Source: Azonexus hydrophilus (lineage in GTDB: Bacteria; Pseudomonadota; Gammaproteobacteria; Burkholderiales; Rhodocyclaceae). From it: a stretch of DNA of 41,129 bases. The stretch is taken from NCBI RefSeq assembly GCF_905120355.1, contig NZ_CAJHOB010000020.1, positions 1 to 41,129 of the forward strand, given 5' to 3'. The notes below the pieces were generated by a model, which saw only the letters and a program-made list of their open reading frames with translations, ran no database searches and was not told the origin of the DNA. The position numbers and the translations under genes were made by a program. Each line of letters begins with the position of its first letter. Position 1 is the stretch's first letter. Shown one piece after another: positions 27,301-39,300 of the stretch.

Positions 27301-30300
27301 ACGGGATGTCGAGATCGACGCTGGCAACATAGCTGGCGCCGGCCGCCAGGCCGCCGGCATGGACGACGTCAACGGATTTCTGCAGCACGCCGTCCTTGTA
27401 CAGAGCGACGACATCCTTCCAGTCGCCGGTGGCGACACCGCCGGTGTTGCTGACCGTCCATTCGACATGCAGCGCATTGCCCGACTCGATGAGGCCGGGG
27501 CCGCTGAAGCTACTCACTGTCAGGTCGGGGCGCACCACTTGCACGGTTGCGCTGGCGGCAGTCTGGTTGTTGTTCTCTCCGTCACGCTCGTAGATGGTGT
27601 TGTCGGCATCGGCACGCACCACCCAGCGGAATTCGCCTTCGCCAAACCACGACGGCAGCGTGAAGCTGGCTGTGCGCTCGACGCTGCTCCCCGCGTCGAG
27701 CGGGGTCGAGGAGAAGACGCTGGCGACTTCGTACAAGCCGTTGGCGCCGCGATCAATGTAGATCCGGTCACGCCAGGCCGTGGCCGTGGCGGCACCGCCC
27801 TGGTTGGCGACGGTGTAGCTGACCGTGGCAGCATCGCCCGGCCGCAGGACGGCCGGACCGCTGACCTCGCTGACCGTGAGGTCGGCGACCGGCGCCAGAC
27901 CGACGCGCAGCTTGGCGACGCTGACCCGCGTGTTGTTGCCGGTGCGTCCCAGTTCGGTAATCGAACGATTGATGTCGGTGGAGACGAGCACGTAGAACTC
28001 GCCGTTGAGGTCGCGCGGCAGGGTGATGGTGGCGCGGCCGATATAGCTGCCGCCCGGGGCCAGCAGGCCGGCATGGGTCACCGAGCCGGCCAGGATGATG
28101 TCGTCGCTGCCACCCAGGTTGGCATCGGTGGACAGCACGAGGCGATCCCCCCACAGGGCGAGATCGGTCGTGGCATTGCCGTCGTTGCGGACTTCCCAGG
28201 TGACGAGGATGTTCTCGCCGCTCTGCGCGGTTTCCGGCGCGCTCAGCGTCAGGACGTTGAGGTCGGCGTAGGCCGCGGCCAGGTCGATGGCCTGGGCGCT
28301 GCTGACATTGTCCGCACGGGTGTCGGGCTCGAGGACCTCATTGCCCGTATCGGTCTTGACGCCTAGGTAATAGCGCCCTTCGTTGCGCAGGGGCACGCGG
28401 ATGGTCGCATTTTGGGTGTACGTGCCGCCCTTGCCCAAGCCGCCCTGGTGGCGCACATTGGCGATCACCACGTCGTCGGCATTGCCGATCACGTTGTCGG
28501 TACTGACCACGATCTGGTCGTTCCAGTCGGCAGTCGTGCCCACTGCGCCGTTGTTGCTGACGGTCCACGAGAAGGAAAGCGGCTCACCGCCCACCCCGGT
28601 CACCGGGGCCACCAGGCTGTCCACGCGCAGATCGGCATAGGGCACCGCCGCCGCGATGGTCGAGACGCGTGCCGTGTTGTTGGCTTCGGCGTCATTGGTC
28701 AGGTTGGTTTCGAACAGCACGCCAATCCCGCCCGCATTCTGGTAGGCGGTGACGGCAATCGCGATGTCGCCCGTGCCTTTCAGGCCGTAGGGCAGACGGA
28801 AGGTGAAGCTGCGTGCCCGCGACTGGCCCGGCGCGATGGCGCCCAGCGGCGTACCGTCGACCTGTTGCAGCGGGTCGTAGGCCAGGCTGGTGTCGAGCAG
28901 AAGCAGGTTCCCCGCCGTGTTGCGGACCACGATGCGGTCGTCGAAGCCGACGCCGGTCGCGCTGCTGCCCAGGTTCCAGTCTTCCCAGCTGATCGTCACC
29001 AAGCCGCCGGCCTGGATATCGGTGCTGTCTACCTTGAGGTTGCGGATCTGCATGTCCGGCCCGGCCGTACGCAGCACTTCGCCCTGATTGTTGCTCTCGC
29101 CGGTACCGGCCAGATTGGCTTCGGGAATTTCATTGAGGCTGTCGGCCAGCACGCGGATGGCAAAACGCCCGGACGCCGAGGCGCCGCTCGGCCAGGTAAA
29201 TTGCGCCGTCCGCGCACGGCTGCCGCCGACATCGAGCGCACCATCGGCCAGTTCGTCACGCACGACGACCGTCGCCACCACTTCGTTGGTGGACAGGTTG
29301 CGCACCTCGAGGCGCTCGCTCCACGGCGCATCGACCGCCTTGGTGCCACTGTTGCTGGTGGTCCAAGCAACATCGACCACCTGCCCAGGCTGGTAGTTGC
29401 CGGCCGGATCGAGCATGAGGTCGGTCACGGCCAAGTCGGCATAAGGTGCCAGTGCGACGTTCACCTCAATCTGCTGCGCGTTGTTGCTTTCGCTGGTCCC
29501 CGTCATATTGCCCTCACGAATGGCGTTGTCGCCATCCGCAAGGATCGTGATACCCAAGCGCCCTGCCGCTGGCGAACCCTCCGGCAGGCGCAACTCGAAC
29601 GTCCGCATCCGGCTCTCGCCGGCTGCAATTGCCCCATCGACCGCCGCATCGTAAGGAACGGACTGGTTGGCAATGATCACCCCGGTATCGAGATTGCGGA
29701 TCACGATGCGGTCGTTCCAGTTGCCGCTGGTCGCCAGTACGCCCCGGTTTTCGATTACCCAGGTTAGGGTGACGGTCTGGCCAGTCTGCAGATTGTCGAC
29801 CGGATCAACGACTAGGCTATTGACCGTGATGTCCGGTGCCGGCTTGACGAGCAGCGTGTCGAGCACGACTACCGGGTTGTTCGGGACCTTGACCAAGTTA
29901 AACGAAACCTTGGCCTGGGGGGTCGTTTCGGAATTCCCCCCCTCGAGCACCAGGGTATAGGTGCCGGTCATGCCCAGCGCCGCCGGTTCCTGATCGTATC
30001 CGGTGAACACATCACGATAACGATAGCGCCCCAAGGCGGAATCCCAGTAGCTACTGACCGATGCCGACCCCATGGTGGAATTGCTGAAAACCGCGCGTCC
30101 CGTCGGGTCGAGCAGGGTCCAGTGAGGCACCGAACGATACAGGTAGGTATCCGAAAGCTCGGACTGAGTGTACAGCGCATCGAAGTAATAGCGCTCTCCG
30201 GCAATAGCATCGAAGGTAAAGACCTGCGCGCCATTGGCCGGCGTCACCGTCGTGCTCACCGGCGTGCCCGGCTGTACCGCGGTGGCTGCGCTCAGATCGA

Positions 30301-33300
30301 GAACGCGGAAAGCATAGGGCGATGCGGAGGCCGAACTGTTGCCGACTATCAGCGTGTAATCACCGGCCGCCAGTTGTCCCTTGAAATCGTACGAGTAGTA
30401 GTACCCCATGGTCTGGTTGAAGACGACCGTCCCGGCCGAGTCGACCAGGCGCCAGGTCGGTGTGCTGTTGGTCCCGAGATTGTCGAAGACCAGGGTGCCC
30501 GCCTGATCGAGATGCAGGCTGTAGCGCTCGACGGCACCTGCTGCCAAGGCATTGCCTTGCGTCGTATTGAGCGGTATTGCCCCCTTGTCGATGGCCTTGG
30601 CGACAACGAAGGAATAGGCCTGATTCGAAAAGGATGTGTCGTAGCCTTCGATAAGTAGCAGATAGCGACCGCTCTTCGCCAAGCTCAGCATATCCTGGGT
30701 GGTCGAGAATGAGGTATTGAAGAGCTCCTTGCCTTCGGGATCGATCAGGCGCCAATACCCGGAAATGCTCTGCAGGCTGCGGAAGGTATGCACCTCCCCG
30801 GCCGTTCCCTCAAAGCTGTAGATCTTGGTGCTATTCCCCGGTGTCAGCGTGGCACTGACCGTGCTGCCCGGCGTCATGACTTCGGCGCTCGCCGCGCTCA
30901 GAATCCGGAACTGGTACGGCGTCGAGTAGTAGTAATAGGAACTTGATACGGTCAGGGTGTAGTCCCCTGCCGCCAGCATCTGCGCCGCATCACGGCCATA
31001 GTAATAAAGATTGTTCGAGAAGACTTGGCCGTTGCTCCCGCTCAGAGTCCAATAGGCATAGTAGTCGCCATATCCACCCGAGCTCGCCTTGAAGGCGTCG
31101 AAATCCAGCCAGGCGGCCTGATCCAAGTGCAGCCTGTAGCTCGTCGGCGAATAATAGGTGGCCGTGCCGCTATAAACGGTGTCCAGCGCAATGCGATTCA
31201 GGCTGGCGGCAAATCCGTAGGTTCCGGCGTTCGAATTTGCGGTGGAACCGTCAATCACCAAGTAGTATTGACCGGAGCCGGAATTATTCAGATTGATGAT
31301 GTTGCCGCTGTTATTGATATCGCCACTGCTTAACAGGCTTCCGTTCCGGTTATAGAGGCGCCAGAGGCCGCCGCTCAGGCTGGAACCATAGGAGACGAAC
31401 TTGAAGCTGTCGCTGGCTAGCGCATTGAAGCGGTAAATCTGAGTACTGCTGCCTGGATTGAGTTCGCCATCGACCCGTGTTTCTGGGTTAATGGTCAGGG
31501 CGCTGTCGGCAAGATCAAGCAGTTTGAAAGCCAGGTTGCCGTCGACCGGCAGGCGCTCGCCCGAATTCAGGGTCAGCACGTACCTGCCCGGGGATGAGAG
31601 ACTGATCAGTACACCGTCAGAGCCGTTCAACCAGCCGTTATTGAGCACATCTCCCAAGGCATTGGAAATCGACCACCTGCCTTGCATGGAATTGAGCATA
31701 TCCAGCCACATTAGGCTGCTGCGCGTAATTTCGAACTGGTAGCTGCGCGAGCCATCTGCCCCCAGCGTGTCCTCGACAGAGGCCCCCAGGATCAGATCCA
31801 CTGGCGTTGCCGGCAGCACGGATTGCAGCTTGAAGGCATAGGTGGCCGCTGTCAGGTCGGCATTAAAATCGGTATCGAACACCAGGAAATAGGTGCTATC
31901 GCTTGCCAATCCGCGCAGCACGCAACTCTGGCTGGCATCACCTGAGAGCTGGAGATTCCCGTATGCATCGAAGACCAGATAACGGCCCGTCAATCCGCCC
32001 AGATCGGTCGGTTCATAAACCAGGCTTTGCCCTGCCAATACATCGACACGCGCCACGATGGCCTGTCCGGCAGCTGCTAAGCCACTTACCTCGCCACTGA
32101 CGCCGCCGGTGACAGCCGACGCGTCCACATCGAGCAGGCGGAACGCGACCGCCGAACCATCGAAAATCGGGCCTTTCAGGGTCAGCGTATAGTCGCCGGC
32201 CTCATAGACATGCGCCAGCATTGATGCCCCGCCGCCCCACTGGTCAGAGGCAACAACCTCGCCCAGTGCATTGGCGATTTTCCAGGAATCGACTGAGGCG
32301 GCATCTAGCGCGTCGATAAACAGATTGCTCTCGGCATCCACATGGAAGCTGTAGCGGAGGGTCCCGTCGTCCGCCAGATTGCCGCTTACGGCCTGGCCTA
32401 GCGCGGGAATCACGGCCGGCGCCGCCGGTGTGATGACACGAACGGCAAAGTCGCTGTCAAAAACGTCGGTTTCGCCGTTATTCTGGCTATCCCAGATCAG
32501 GTAGTAGGAACCTGTTTCCGGCAGATCGTAGATGATCTGTGTGCTATCGAGATAATTCGAGTAAGAATCGCCGAGCACGCTGCCGTCTGCAGCGACCAAA
32601 CGCCAGTAACCCCAGACGGAAACATCACCGGGCTGGTAAACGAAACTGTCCCCGGCTTGTGCTTCAAATTTGAAAACCTGGGCGATACCGGGAACGGCGC
32701 TGATCAGGGTGTCACCATCAAGGCTGGGCGCAGCGGCCTGCGCCAGGTCGCGCAGGCTGAATTCGTAGGTTGTGGTTTGCCATGACGACGGAACGACCTT
32801 CAGTACATAGTCGCCTGCCGCCAGATCGAGCAATGGATTACTCGAAGCATAGGGTGTGGCATTGCCGTAGCAATAACCGTCGGCAAGCGCCTCGCCATTG
32901 CTGGACAGTTCCCAGGAAAAGGACCCCGTGGCGAAACGCAGATCAAACAACACCTGCCGGCTCTCGGCCAGGGCAAAGGTGTAGCTGTCCGTCTGGTAAG
33001 ACTCGATACTGCCCGAGACAGCCGTATCCAGGTCAAGTACGTCACTCCGGTCGGTCTGGTGACGCAACTCGAGCTTGGCGTTGACGGGCAGTGCCGAGTA
33101 ATCCTCTTCGAGAATGAAAAGGTATTCTCCGGCCGTCCCGGCCGTGAAGCTCGAGAAACCGGCACTTTCACCGCCGCTCCAGTAGTTGTAATTGTTATCC
33201 GGTCCGTAGATGCGCCAGTTCGCCTGGCCGGAAGAACGGAAATAGAGGGTTTCGTCGGCAGCCAGCGCAGCCTTGAACATGTGCGCGCCGGTGCTGACGA

Positions 33301-36300
33301 TATCGCCCTCGGTCGCAACGCTTTGGGCATGTGCCCGGTCTTCGAGGATGAAAGAGACCTCCGCATCACTATCACCGGAAGTCTCGTTCAAGGTCAGCGC
33401 ATAATCGCCGGCCGCCAGTCGATAAATACCTGCGCTAGCACTCGTACCCGAGAAATTACCCCAACCCAGGCTGGATTCGATCCCCTGTAACTGCCATTGC
33501 AGTGAACGGCCATCCGCTGTCTTGCCCGAAATGGCAATCACCGTATCGGCATCCACATGGAAACGATAGCTCGTGCTGTCGTCAGCCGGCACCACGATGT
33601 CGGTCAAGGTGCCCAAGGGCAGTGGATCGCCAGCCGGGCGGTTGTCGACATGGCGCTCCAGGGCCATCGTGAACTGGTAATCGAGCGACTCGCTGTTGGC
33701 TATATCGCCATTGATCAGCACGGTATAACGCCCGCTCGAGGAAATGTGAATATTGCTGCGATTACCGCTGCTCGCCCAATAGAAAACATTGCCGCTGGCA
33801 TCGAGCAGACGCCAGTTCAGGCTGCCGGCACTGACGCTATCGACGGTGAAGGCGGTCCAGTCACCAGCCTGCATATCGATTTGGTAGGCCGCCGTTTGCG
33901 TCCCGTCGGCAAGCGTTCCGCTCACCGGTACATCATATTCGATCATTCCCTGCTGCAACTGGGGCATGCTCGCCAGACGGAAGGCAAAGGGCTCTGCCAC
34001 GGCCACACCGTTCAGGGTACTGTAGCGTTGGATTCGGAGGCGATAATCGCCGGCTTCCAGCACCCGCGGCATGATGTTGTTGTCGTAGAACATCGCCGAC
34101 GCGATCTGGCTGCCAGATTCGTTGTAGAGCGAGTAGGAAATACCGGATGACGCCCCTTGCAGGGCATCGAACAGGACCGTCGTGTTCTCGGTCAGGCTGA
34201 AGCTGTAATCCACCTGATCGCCGGAGAGCGGGAAACTGTCGCGGACCGACTCGCCGAGCGTCAGCACGGTGGGCGCAATCGGTGCCACATTGATGGCGTA
34301 ATCGACGATATCGGTCGCAGCACCCATGCCGTAAACAACCAGGAAATAGCGCCCGGCGGAAAGTTCCGGCGTGTCGCGCACCACACCCGAAGAAACATTC
34401 AGCAGGGGATAATAGTTATTGTCGTACAGAGCCCAGCGTAGCTGGCTCGGATCAGCCGTGGCCAGATTGACCGTCAGGCGCTGTGCACTCGTGGTTTCAA
34501 ACGTGTAGATTGCGGCATCCCGGCCATCGGCCAACTGGCCAGCGAAGCCGGCTTCGGGCAATGCCGTTGCGGCCAGCGGATCCCGCAACTGAATGCGGTA
34601 ATCCCCACCCGTGTGATTGCTGCTGGAAACGGTCAGCACATAGCGACCGGCGCCCAGATATTCAAAGTTGCTGCCGCTACGCCAACCGCCCTGCTGCAGG
34701 CCCATGCCTTCAGGCACGATGCGCCAGGTCAGGCCACCGTCCGTGCCGGTATCGGCAATGAGCAAGCGCTGCTCGGTCGTCAGGTCGAGACGATAGCTAT
34801 GGAATTCGTAGGAAGCCGCCAGATGCCCGCTGAGTACGTCACCGATCGCGGCATCCGCGAACTGCTCCTGCGGCTTGCTGAGCAGAACGCTGTAGGCGAC
34901 GCTCTCGGTCGTGGCCAGTTCGCTTTCGACAACAAGCAGATAATCCCCCGCCTGATCGCCCACCGTGAAACGCGTATCGCCGCCGGCATAACTCGACCAG
35001 ACGTAGTTGCCCGCTGCATTAAATAGTGTCACCCGCCCCTCGCCGCCCGTCAGTTCGGACGCCAGGTTCAGCAACTCGCCGGGCTGCCCGGCCAGATGGA
35101 AGACTGCGGCGGCATGCGTTGCCAGGCTGCCTGTTGCGGCCACGCCGTCGACAAGACTGGTCGCCCCCGCCGTGTCTAACAGGCGGAAACCGTAACTGCC
35201 CGGGACGCTGTTGCTACCGGTATTGCCGGTAATCTTCAAGCGATAACTACCCGCCGCCAGATCGAGCAGGAGCGGGCCGGAAAACCATCCGGAACGGTTG
35301 AGACTATTCCCGAAGCCATCCTCGAGCGCCCAGTTCACGCGCGAACTTGCCAGGCCGTCCAGCAGCAGGCGCTTGCCGGCATCCAGGGTAAAGCTCCAGG
35401 TGTCGCTGGTCTGGCCTGAATCGAGACTGCCTTCGCAGACGGCATCTACGGTCAACGGAAATTCATGGTTTTGCGTCAGCAGCAGTTTGCCGACCAGGTC
35501 AACAGTTTCCTGCATGGCCGGCCCGGCCTGGATCAGCAGATAGTAGCGACCGGGATTGCTCAGTTGGCGGCTGTAGCCGTAACTGGCGTCCCGGGAATCC
35601 AGCACATTGCCGGAAGCATCGACCAGGCGCATGTTCAGCGCTGCACCGGCGCTCAGGCTACTCACCTGATAACTGAGGAAGTCGCCGGCCGCACTGTCGA
35701 AGGCATACGCCTGCGTGCGCTTCTCCAGCGTCAGCGCGAGGTTCACGGACCCCGGCAGGGCTTGCGGCATTACCGCGTGCAGATCGAGCAAGCGGAAGGC
35801 AAAATCACTCGCGGCATTGCTCTGCGAATAGACGCGCAAGGTATAAGTGCCGGCACTGCTAATCTGGGTCAGAACGCCCAGGGAACTGAAACTGGTCGCA
35901 CTACGCACGACACCTGACGGTCCGCTCAATTCCCAACGCAGGTCGTTGCTGTCGGTCTGGCTCTCGAACAGGAGCGAGGTCGGGCTGCTTGCCTCGAAGC
36001 TATAACGACTTTCCTGGGCCGGCAACACGCTGCCGCTGATCTGGCTGCCCATCACAAGCGACTCGCTCTTCACCGTCGGGCGGCGCAGCGCCAGATTGTA
36101 TTCGGCCGCGACCGTTCCGTTCGTATAAACGACCAAGTAATAGCTACCTGCAGCGAGTGTAAAGCGCGAGGAGTCATAGCGAACGTCGCCGCTTGAACGC
36201 ACTTGTCCCCGGGTATCGTACAGTGACCAGGAAGCGTAGGGATTGCTGCTGCCAACGGCATCGAACAGCAACTCCGTGCTTTCGCCGAGTTCGAATCGGC

Positions 36301-39300
36301 GATAGGTCTGCGAACGGTCGCCGGCGACATTGCTCAGCAGCGTATCGCTATCGAGCGCCATGGTTTCAATCGAAGCCAGGTCGGAAAGACGGAAATGGAA
36401 TGCCCCGGTCCTTGGATCATTCGCATTCACCGTGAATTCGTAATTGCCTGTCGGCAGATCGAAGTAGCGCGGGGAATTGCCAAATCCGTTGCCGCTGGCT
36501 TCGCTGCCGCGCGGGCCGCTCAGGCTCCAGTAAAACCCTGAACCATCCCAGGCATCGACCATGACGCGCGTCGGCGCGGCCAGCGTAAAACCGTACTTGA
36601 CCGATTGGCCGGGCATCGCAATGGAACCTGCCATGTCCTGATCGAGGATCAGGGCCTCGCTGACCGTCGTCTTGGCGAGCAGGTTGAAACGCACATTGGC
36701 GGCAGCAACGGAATCAATGGGACTCACCACCAGCAAATATTCGCCGCTGGCCGTCAAGCCGATATTTGAACTATCGCCGTAGGTATAGCCGCTCGTGACC
36801 GAGCGACCGAACGGATCGAGCAGGGACCAGTAAGCATATTCGTAATGGTAGCCACCGTTGACGTAGGAGTAGTTCGACGAATTTTGACCATCGAAGTAAT
36901 AACTATCCCCGGCGTTGCCATTGAAACGATAGACGCGCGATTCGCCGACCGGAATCGTTTCATTGACTGCCGTGCCCGGCACCAGCGAAAGTGCCGCATC
37001 GCGATCAAGCATTCGGAAGCTGTAATCGGTCGAGGTATCGGTGGTATTCCGGACCAAGAGTGAATACTTGCCCGGCGGCAGCTTGCCCAGACCCGAACCG
37101 GCGTAATAATCGGTAAACGAGTTCCAGCCGGAGACATTCCCGCGCGGACCGCGCAGCAGCCATTGCAGGTTACCGACATTGGCTGCCGAGGTATTGAGCG
37201 CGTCGAAAATCACCGGCGAAATTTCGTCCAGCGTGAAATCGTAGCGCGCGATGGCCTGGCGACCGTTCAGGGTGCCGTAGGCCTGATCGTTGAAAACCAG
37301 GGGCGCAACGGTCAGGCTCTGCTGGGCGAGCGTAAAGGTAACGTTGTTGGTACCGGAGTTGTAGTAGTACCCCTCGTTCAGCAGCGTGTAGCTTCCCGAA
37401 ACCGAAATCACGTAGGAAGTTCCGGAATTGTCGCCACTAATGCTCTGGACCTTGCGTCCGTAGGGATCCACCAGGGTCCACACGGAACTGCTGTAGCTGT
37501 CACTCCAGTTGAGTACCATCGTGCTACCCGCGCTGGCCTCGAAACGGTAGCCCAAAGTCGCGTTATTGGGCGAACGCGTGATAGAAACCTGCTGCCCCAG
37601 CGTCAGCGCCGAAAAATTCGCGGCGTCGAGTAGGCGGAAGCTGTAGGCGCCGTTATTGGAGAGCCAACCGGAGTAGCGCGCCCCTTGTACGGATAATGCA
37701 TAACTTCCGGCCGGCAGGCTGAAAACGGGATAACGGTTGTTGGCGTCGCTAGAGTACAAATCCTGCAGGCTCACCTCGGTGCCGCGCGGACCGACGAGCG
37801 ACCACTGGGCACTGCTGGAATTCAGGCTCTGCGTGTCCATGACCACCAGCGCATCGGTAGCCAGGGTGAAACGGTAGGTCTTGGTTGCGTCCCAGGTCGC
37901 CAGAGTGCCGGCTACCGCCGTGCCGAAAGTCAGGTCATCGCCTGCCGGCAGGGGCGTCGGCACTTGGTTGCCGACCGCATTGAACTGGATGTTGAAATCG
38001 ACCGGCGCGGCATTGTCCAGGCGCCCCTCGACCAGCAAGGTATATACGCCACCGGTCGTCAGCACGAAAGTGGCGCGGTTGCTCGCCAGATTGTTCGTTC
38101 CGACGACATCGCGTCCGTAAATGTCGACCAGGCGCCAGCTGGCATGGCCGCCGGCAACGCCGTTGGTCTGGAAGGCAAGCATATCGCCGGCCGCCACGCT
38201 AAAGCGATAAGCCTGAACGGCATTGCCCGGCGTCAGCGTTCCACTCAGTGCAGTATTCAGGGTCAGCGTCTGCGCCGCCGCCAGATCAACCAGCTGAAAA
38301 GCGTAGTTGCCGCTTGCCCGACCGCTGCCCTGCACCACCAGCCGATAGCTGCCGGCCGGCAGGTTCAGTACGCTGAGCGCACTGCCGGCATCGCTCTGGT
38401 CGAAACGGCGCGCCGAGATTTCAGTTCCGCGCGGACCGATCAGGGACCACAGCATGTCCGAACGATTGCTTTGCGCATCGAACGCCACCTGGGTGGCGGC
38501 GGCCAGCTCGAAGGAATAGACCGTCGCCTGCCCGGCCAGATCGACGCTGCCCGAAACCTGGCTGCCCAGGGTCAGGGTGGCGGTGACATCGGGCACCTTG
38601 TTGACCGCGAGCTGGTAGCTGACGCTCGCGCCGGCCGTATTGCCGTCGCTGCCCTCGACGACCAGCCAGTAATCGCCGCTGGCACCGACCGTCAATGGCG
38701 CCTGCGCCGTCATCAGCGCACTGCTCGCCTGTTGAAGGCCATAAGGATTGACCAGAGTCCAGTTGAGCGCCCCGCCCGCGAGTGAACGGCCATCGACAAA
38801 AATCTTGTCGCCTTCGCTCAGGGCGAGCTTGTAGAGCTTCGTGCCGCGCGCATTGTCGAGCACCGCGCTGGTCGCAACGCCGATCTCAAGCGCCTCGGCG
38901 GCTTCGTCGGCAAGCAGACGGAAGGGGAAGACCCCCGTCGTCGCACCGCTGGTATCGACCGACAAGACATAGTCGCCGACCGGCAGGAGCAGGCGACCAT
39001 AGCCGCCCGCATAATTGCTGGCACCATAGCTGGCGTAAGTCCGCGAAACCACAACCCCTTCCGGCCCACTCAGCGACCAGAAGAAATCGCTATTGGTCAG
39101 ACGGTCGAACAAGACTGTCTGCGGTTCGGCCAGCGAGAAGGTGAAATTGCCGGTCTTGCCCGGCTGGTCGATATTGGCGGTCGTCGTCGCGCCCAGTACC
39201 AGTGCTTCCGTGGTATCGGCGACAGGCCGCAGATTGAAACTGTAATTGAGCGCCGCGGTATTGCCGACCGCGCCCTCGACGACCATCAGGTACTCGCCGG

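Noticed and set aside
17933..28366. Plus-strand open frame of 3,477 codons as a real gene
   Set aside because: It runs in the frame aligned with the sense codons, its translation is rich in Arg/His/Gly/Val without domain signatures, and the sense strand has clear, ordered CARDB and putative-Ig domains. It is explained by absence of TTA, CTA and TCA sense codons.
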